From assembly GCA_947589655.1 (NCBI GenBank), contig CANQCE010000008.1, forward strand, positions 1 to 17,444: DNA of 17,444 nt, read 5' to 3'. The position numbers and the translations under genes were made by a program. The notes beneath the pieces were generated by a model. The model was not told the origin of the DNA and made no database searches. It saw only the letters and a list, made by a program, of their open reading frames with translations. The stretch is from an uncultured Clostridia bacterium. Its GTDB lineage: Bacteria; Bacillota; Clostridia; Christensenellales; UBA1242. The stretch's first letter is position 1. The number at the start of each line of letters is the position of its first letter. Positions 13,532-17,444 of this stretch are shown piece after piece.

Positions 13532-13561
13532 TTGCAAAAGGCGGCGTTTTTAGTGTAAAAT
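13532..13561 (+). promoter_or_regulatory. Probable lepA promoter overlapping an inverted repeat
   Basis: TTGCAA (13532-13537) and TAAAAT (13556-13561) are 18 bp apart, about 20 bases before the lepA start codon. TTGCAAAA (13532-13539), containing the -35 box, is the exact inverse of TTTTGCAA (13508-13515). Confidence 0.5.
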
Positions 13562-13582
13562 ACTTTTAAATAGGAGAGGAAT

Positions 13583-15388
13583 TTGAAAGACCTAAAACAT
13601 GTAAGGAATTTTTGCATAATTGCACATATAGACCACGGCAAAAGCACTTTGGCAGATAGGCTTATTGAAATGACTGGCACGGTTTCCAAACGCGATATGC
13701 AAGACCAAATTTTGGACAGCATGGATTTGGAGAGAGAAAAGGGCATTACAATAAAACTTGCACCAACAAGGCTGATTTACGATTATGAAGGCGAAGAATA
13801 TGTGCTGAACCTTATAGACACGCCGGGGCATGTGGATTTTTCATACGAAGTTTCACGCTCGCTTGCTGCGTGCGAGGGGGCTTTGCTTTTGGTGGATGCA
13901 TCGCAAGGGGTTGAGGCGCAAACTTTGGCAAACGCCTATCTTGCAATTGATAACAATCTTGAAATTGTGCCTGTAATAAACAAAATTGATTTGCCCTCTG
14001 CGCGTGTGGAAGAAGTTAAAGCAGAAATTGAGGAGGTGCTTGGGTTGGATGCTGCCAACTGTCCTTGTGTTTCGGCAAAAGAAGGCATAAATATAGACCA
14101 AGTTTTAAAGGCGATAATAGAAAAAATACCTTCGCCTAAAGGTGACGCAAAAGAACCGCTTAAAGCGCTTATATTTGACAGCCATTACGACAATTTCAAG
14201 GGGGCTATTTGCTTAATTCGTGTTTTTGATGGGCAGGTTAAAGCAGGCGATAAAATTTTGATGATGCAAACTGGAAAGGTTTTTGATGTAACCGAAGTGG
14301 GCATTTTTGTGCCGAGCACCAAAGAGGCGCCTTTGCTCTCTGCTGGCGATGTTGGCTATATTGCGGCATCCATTAAAACCATTTCGGATGTTAAGGTGGG
14401 CGATACAGTCACTTTGGCAGAAAACTCTGTTAAAGCGGCACTCCCTGGTTACAAAGAGGTGCAACCAGTGGTCTTTTGCGGCATTTTCACAGTGGATGGG
14501 GCAAAATATGGCGAACTTAAAGATGCCCTAGAAAAACTTAAACTTAACGATGCCAGTTTGCAGTTTATGCCAGAAGTTTCCTCGGCTTTAGGCTTTGGCT
14601 TTCGTTGCGGATTTTTGGGGCTGCTGCATCTTGAAATTATAACCGAAAGGCTGGAAAGAGAGTTTGATTTGGACATTATAACCACTGCGCCAAGCGTTTC
14701 TTATAAAGTTCACAAAACCAGCGGCGAGGTTTTGGAGGTTTCTAATCCATCCAATCTGCCTCCGCAAGTGGAAATATCTTATATAGAGGAACCTATTGTT
14801 AAAACAAGCATTTTCACTCCGCCAGAATATGTTGGCGCAATTATGGAACTTTGCCAAGACAAGCGCGGCATTTATAAAGATATGCAATATTTGGATAAAA
14901 AGCGTGTTGAACTGACATACATTATGCCTTTGGGGGAAATAATTTACGACTTTTTTGACAGTTTGAAATCTCGAACGAAAGGTTATGCAAGTTTTGACTA
15001 TGAGTTTTCTGGCTTTGAACGCTCTGAACTTGTTAAAGTTGACCTTTTGCTAAATGGGGAAAAGTGCGATGCCTTATCTTTGATTGTGCATAAAGACAAA
15101 GCATACACAAGGGGCAGGGAGTTGACCGAAAGGCTTAAAAAAATTATACCAAGGCAACTGTTTGAAGTGCCTATTCAGGCGTGCATTGGTGGAAAAATAA
15201 TAGCCAGAGAAACAATATCTGCCATGCGTAAAGATGTGCTTGCCAAATGCTATGGAGGGGATATCACAAGAAAACGCAAACTGCTTGAAAAGCAAAAAGA
15301 GGGCAAAAAGCGTATGAGAAAAATTGGCTCAGTGGAAATCCCGTCAGAAGCATTTATGAGCATTTTAAAACTGGATGACGGCAAGTGA
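13583..15388 (+). CDS. lepA: Elongation factor 4 (LepA)
   Basis: LepA is a ribosome-associated GTPase related to EF-G. It has been implicated in back-translocation under stress and in 30S biogenesis. The 601-residue length is typical. GTPase motifs are AHIDHGKS (14-21), DTPGHVDF in the segment NLIDTPGHVDFSYEVS, and NKIDLPSA, with CVSAKEG as the G5 region. Domains II, III and V follow, and the LepA-specific C-terminal domain includes KDKAYTRGRELTERLKKIIP, RQLFEVPIQACIGGKIIARE and CYGGDITRKRKLLEKQKEGK. The start is TTG at 13583, with AGGAGAGG at 13573-13580. The N-terminus MKDLKHVRNFCIIAHIDHG aligns with the family, so no longer start is needed. hemW follows about 70 bases later, a common pairing in Firmicutes. 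Confidence 0.97.
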   Translation: MKDLKHVRNFCIIAHIDHGKSTLADRLIEMTGTVSKRDMQDQILDSMDLEREKGITIKLAPTRLIYDYEGEEYVLNLIDTPGHVDFSYEVSRSLAACEGALLLVDASQGVEAQTLANAYLAIDNNLEIVPVINKIDLPSARVEEVKAEIEEVLGLDAANCPCVSAKEGINIDQVLKAIIEKIPSPKGDAKEPLKALIFDSHYDNFKGAICLIRVFDGQVKAGDKILMMQTGKVFDVTEVGIFVPSTKEAPLLSAGDVGYIAASIKTISDVKVGDTVTLAENSVKAALPGYKEVQPVVFCGIFTVDGAKYGELKDALEKLKLNDASLQFMPEVSSALGFGFRCGFLGLLHLEIITERLEREFDLDIITTAPSVSYKVHKTSGEVLEVSNPSNLPPQVEISYIEEPIVKTSIFTPPEYVGAIMELCQDKRGIYKDMQYLDKKRVELTYIMPLGEIIYDFFDSLKSRTKGYASFDYEFSGFERSELVKVDLLLNGEKCDALSLIVHKDKAYTRGRELTERLKKIIPRQLFEVPIQACIGGKIIARETISAMRKDVLAKCYGGDITRKRKLLEKQKEGKKRMRKIGSVEIPSEAFMSILKLDDGK

Positions 15389-15392
15389 GCTT

Positions 15393-15446
15393 TGCATAAT
15401 ACACAACATATGGCGTAATATGCAATGCATAATACACCAGATATAG
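15393..15446. repeat. Short repeat-rich spacer between lepA and hemW
   Basis: TGCATAATACAC occurs twice in direct orientation at 15393-15404 and 15426-15437, 33 bases apart. The 14-base ATGCATAATACACC (15425-15438) is the exact reverse complement of truB bases 10059-10072. CAACATATGG (15404-15413) matches truB 10018-10027 on the same strand. The spacer thus resembles a small, partly palindromic unit that also appears within truB. Confidence 0.6.
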
Positions 15447-15460
15447 AAAGTGAAAGAGCA

Positions 15461-16558
15461 ATGAAAGAAGAAATATCAATTTATATTCATATTCCGTTTT
15501 GTGAAAGCAAGTGCTGCTATTGTGCATTTAATTCTTTTTGCGCCACCAAGGAAGAACAGGATGAATACATCAACTTGTTGCTGGGAGAGATTGCCAAGCG
15601 CAGCAAAGCGGCCGTGGGAAAAGTTGTAAAAAGCATTTATATAGGTGGCGGCACGCCTAGTGTATTGGACGAGGTGCAGTTTGCCAAAATTGCCCATGCT
15701 ATATTTGATAACTTTGATGTGTATGACAATGCGGAATTTACGGTTGAGGCAAACCCAAACAGCATAACTGAGGAAAAACTTGCCTGCTGGAAATCTTTGC
15801 GAGTGAACAGAATAAGCATTGGCGTGCAATCGTTAAATGACCGCTCTTTAAAGAAAATTGGCAGGTTGCACACAAAGCAAATGGCTCTTGAAAAAATTAA
15901 ACTTGTGCGCAAAACTTTTGATAATGTTTCTTGCGACTTGATTGTTGGGTTGGAAGGAGATAACGGCAAAACTTTGAGCGGATATGCCAAAACTTTGCTG
16001 TCTTTAGGCATCAAGCACATTTCTTGCTATCTTTTGGAGGTGTATGATAATGTTCCGCTTGGCACAATGGTGAAAAACGGCAAATATATCCCTCTTTCTG
16101 ACGAGCGGACAATCGCCGCTTTTGAAAAACTTTCAAATTATCTGCAGGATAACGGCATGACAAGATACGAAATAAGCAATTTTGCCTTTCCTGGCTACGA
16201 AAGTCGCCACAATTTGAACTATTGGCAGCGCGGCGAGTATTTGGGCTTTGGAATTTCGGCACACTCTTTTGTGGATGGGCGCAGAACCGAAAATGCCGCA
16301 ACAATTTCAGATTATGCTAAGGGCAAGATTACAGAAGAAATTCTGTCGCCAAGGGAAATTGATGAAGAAATTATTATGCTGGGCTTGCGCTGCAATTTGG
16401 GCTTTGATATAACGCAATTGCAGGTTATCGATTTGCAAAAAAATGCCTTTTTTAAGGATTATTTGCAGCAGGGCATACTGCAACAACAGGGCAATTTGGT
16501 TAAACTTAACCCAATGTTTTATCGTATTTCTAACACGATTATATCAAATCTTTTTTAA
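15461..16558 (+). CDS. hemW: Radical SAM heme chaperone HemW
   Basis: HemW-type proteins are radical SAM relatives of coproporphyrinogen dehydrogenase HemN that bind heme and are thought to deliver it to membrane respiratory proteins. They are often mis-annotated as HemN. The iron-sulfur cluster motif CESKCCYC (C14, C18, C21) follows YIHIPF. SAM-binding GGGTPS is at 62-67, and EANPNSI and RISIGVQSLND are the expected downstream motifs. The HemW-type RHNLNYW and YLGFGISAHS segments support HemW over HemN. I choose the ATG at 15461 (365 residues), since family members start just before IYIHIPFC. A longer form from ATG 15425 begins inside the repeat spacer and adds residues (MHNTPDIESER) foreign to the family. 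The ribosome binding site is weak (GAAAGAG-like). It is likely co-transcribed with lepA. Confidence 0.9.
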   Translation: MKEEISIYIHIPFCESKCCYCAFNSFCATKEEQDEYINLLLGEIAKRSKAAVGKVVKSIYIGGGTPSVLDEVQFAKIAHAIFDNFDVYDNAEFTVEANPNSITEEKLACWKSLRVNRISIGVQSLNDRSLKKIGRLHTKQMALEKIKLVRKTFDNVSCDLIVGLEGDNGKTLSGYAKTLLSLGIKHISCYLLEVYDNVPLGTMVKNGKYIPLSDERTIAAFEKLSNYLQDNGMTRYEISNFAFPGYESRHNLNYWQRGEYLGFGISAHSFVDGRRTENAATISDYAKGKITEEILSPREIDEEIIMLGLRCNLGFDITQLQVIDLQKNAFFKDYLQQGILQQQGNLVKLNPMFYRISNTIISNLF

Positions 16559-16574
16559 AATTTGTTAAAAATGG

Positions 16575-16604
16575 TTGATTTTTTTTAAAGTTGTATGTTA
16601 TAAT
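16575..16604 (+). promoter_or_regulatory. Strong promoter of ylxM-ffh
   Basis: TTGATT (16575-16580) is followed after 18 bp by a perfect TATAAT (16599-16604). TG at 16596-16597 forms an extended -10 element. The expected start near 16611 precedes ylxM by about 36 bases. It lies immediately after hemW, so the signal-recognition genes have their own promoter. Confidence 0.75.
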
Positions 16605-16646
16605 CGGCACGTAAAGCAAAAATGCTTGACAAAAAAGGCGGCAAAA

Positions 16647-16973
16647 GTGGCAAAGTTTGAACTTGAAGATTTTGTTCAATTTGGGCAGTTGTTTGAAATA
16701 TATGGTGGGCTGCTTAGCAATGATAGGCAAAGCATATGTTTGGATTATTTTTCTTACAACATGACGCTTGCCGAAATTGCCGAACAGCGCAACATATCTC
16801 GCCAAGCGGTTCTGGATGCCGTTAAAAAATCTTGCAAAAAATTGCAGGCGTTTGAGAATGAATTGGGCTTGTTTGCAAAAAGAACAAAGTTAAAAAAATT
16901 GTTAGAAGAAATTGCACAATCTTCTTCAAAGCGAGTTAAAGAAAAAGTCGAAAAAGCATTAAAGGAAATTTGA
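16647..16973 (+). CDS. ylxM: YlxM family HTH protein (UPF0122)
   Basis: YlxM proteins are small helix-turn-helix proteins encoded next to ffh; in streptococci YlxM has been shown to bind the signal-recognition components and modulate Ffh GTPase activity. The 108-residue protein contains LFEIYGGLLSNDRQSICLDY and the helix-turn-helix MTLAEIAEQRNISRQAVLDA, both family signatures, then a lysine-rich coiled C-terminus. I take the GTG at 16647, preceded by AAGGCGG at 16635-16641; family proteins begin near here. A TTG at 16626 is in frame but lacks a ribosome binding site, and the frame from 16575 would start inside the promoter. The stop codon at 16971-16973 is 2 bases before the ATG of ffh, so the two are almost certainly translated together. 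Confidence 0.88.
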   Translation: MAKFELEDFVQFGQLFEIYGGLLSNDRQSICLDYFSYNMTLAEIAEQRNISRQAVLDAVKKSCKKLQAFENELGLFAKRTKLKKLLEEIAQSSSKRVKEKVEKALKEI

Positions 16974-16975
16974 TT

Positions 16976-17444
16976 ATGGCATTATTTTCATCGTTAAGTG
17001 AAAAATTTAACCACATATTTTCAAAATTAACCAAACGCGGAAAACTCACCGAACTTGAAATTAAAGAGGCAATGAGGGAAGTTCGTATTGCTTTGCTTGA
17101 AGCAGACGTTAACTACATGGTTGCAAAAAAGTTTGTTGCGGATGTATCAGAAAAAGCCATGGGCGAAGAAGTTATGAAAAGCCTTACGCCAGGGCAAATG
17201 GTTATCAAAATTGTTAAAGACGAACTTACCGCACTTATTTCCAGCGACAACCAAAAACTTGCGGTTGCATCAAACCCTCCAACTGTTATAATGATGTGCG
17301 GCCTTCAAGGTGCAGGCAAAACAACCATGTGCGGCAAACTTGCCTATCATCTTAAAAAAAGTGGCAAAAAGCCGCTGCTTGTGGCTTGCGATATCTATCG
17401 TCCGGCGGCAATTAATCAGTTGCAAGTTGTTGGCAAAACTGCCG
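16976..17444 (+). CDS. ffh: Signal recognition particle protein Ffh, 3' end outside window
   Basis: Ffh, with the 4.5S/6S RNA, recognises signal peptides on the ribosome and directs them to FtsY at the membrane. Only the first 156 residues are in the window. The N domain (about 1-90) shows the hallmark LTELEIKEAMREVRIALLEA and DVNYMVAKKF. The G domain begins with GLQGAGKTT (109-117), the P-loop, and DIYRPAA (139-145). All of this is typical of Ffh, and the N-domain length separates it from FtsY, which has a longer acidic N-terminus. AAAGGA at 16961-16966 supports the ATG at 16976. The reading frame is open to the last base, so the gene is interrupted only by the window edge. It sits directly after ylxM as in other Firmicutes. 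Confidence 0.95.
   Translation, partial: MALFSSLSEKFNHIFSKLTKRGKLTELEIKEAMREVRIALLEADVNYMVAKKFVADVSEKAMGEEVMKSLTPGQMVIKIVKDELTALISSDNQKLAVASNPPTVIMMCGLQGAGKTTMCGKLAYHLKKSGKKPLLVACDIYRPAAINQLQVVGKTA

Noticed and set aside
16626..16631. TTGACA as a -35 box upstream of ylxM
   Set aside because: No -10-like sequence lies 16-18 bases downstream, and the bases fall within the ylxM leader. The TTGATT/TATAAT pair at 16575-16604 is far better.

Overview
This 17.4-kb window looks like a chromosomal core region of a low-GC, Gram-positive-type bacterium of the Clostridia. I base that on the B. subtilis-like order polC-position gene, rimP, nusA, rnpM (ylxR), ylxQ, infB, rbfA, on the ylxM-ffh pair and lepA-hemW neighbourhood, on strong AGGAGG-type ribosome binding sites, on frequent TTG starts, and on AT-rich sigma-A-type promoters. 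The species cannot be named from the sequence. No rRNA, tRNA, CRISPR array, transposase or phage gene is visible.

Layout. (1) 1-1290: 3' part of a cysteine-containing, probably exported protein of unknown function. (2) 1299-2935: a very good promoter that starts transcription at or next to the ATG of a 533-residue protein. This protein has the PolC N-terminal region, an OB fold and an intact DEDDh exonuclease, but no PHP or polymerase domain. It occupies the position where full-length polC normally sits. (3) 2936-3428: a gene-free stretch of about 490 bases rich in inverted repeats, ending in a clean promoter and a leader hairpin for the next operon. (4) 3429-8106: rimP-nusA-rnpM-ylxQ-infB, tightly packed and partly overlapping. 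An AT-rich hairpin with a T-run separates infB from rbfA. (5) 8158-10316: rbfA-nrnA-truB, each overlapping the next. (6) 10334-11215: an endonuclease IV-like TIM-barrel protein where ribF often follows truB. (7) 11230-12449: a promoter, efp and a four-helix membrane protein, ending at a bidirectional terminator. (8) 12495-13445 (minus strand): thymidine kinase with a C-terminal extension resembling DUF6508. (9) 13583-16558: lepA and hemW, separated by a small repeat-rich gap. (10) 16575-17444: a strong promoter, ylxM and the 5' part of ffh.

Functionally the window is a translation and ribosome-assembly cluster: 30S maturation (RimP, RbfA), transcription-translation coupling (NusA), initiation (IF2), elongation help (EF-P, LepA), tRNA modification (TruB), RNA turnover (NrnA, RnpM) and co-translational targeting (YlxM, Ffh).

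The least ordinary parts are the polymerase-less PolC-type exonuclease with an apparently leaderless start, the structured intergenic block at 2946-3143, the switch-like rimP leader, the thymidine kinase fusion, and a roughly 55-bp sequence shared between the truB coding region and the lepA-hemW gap.
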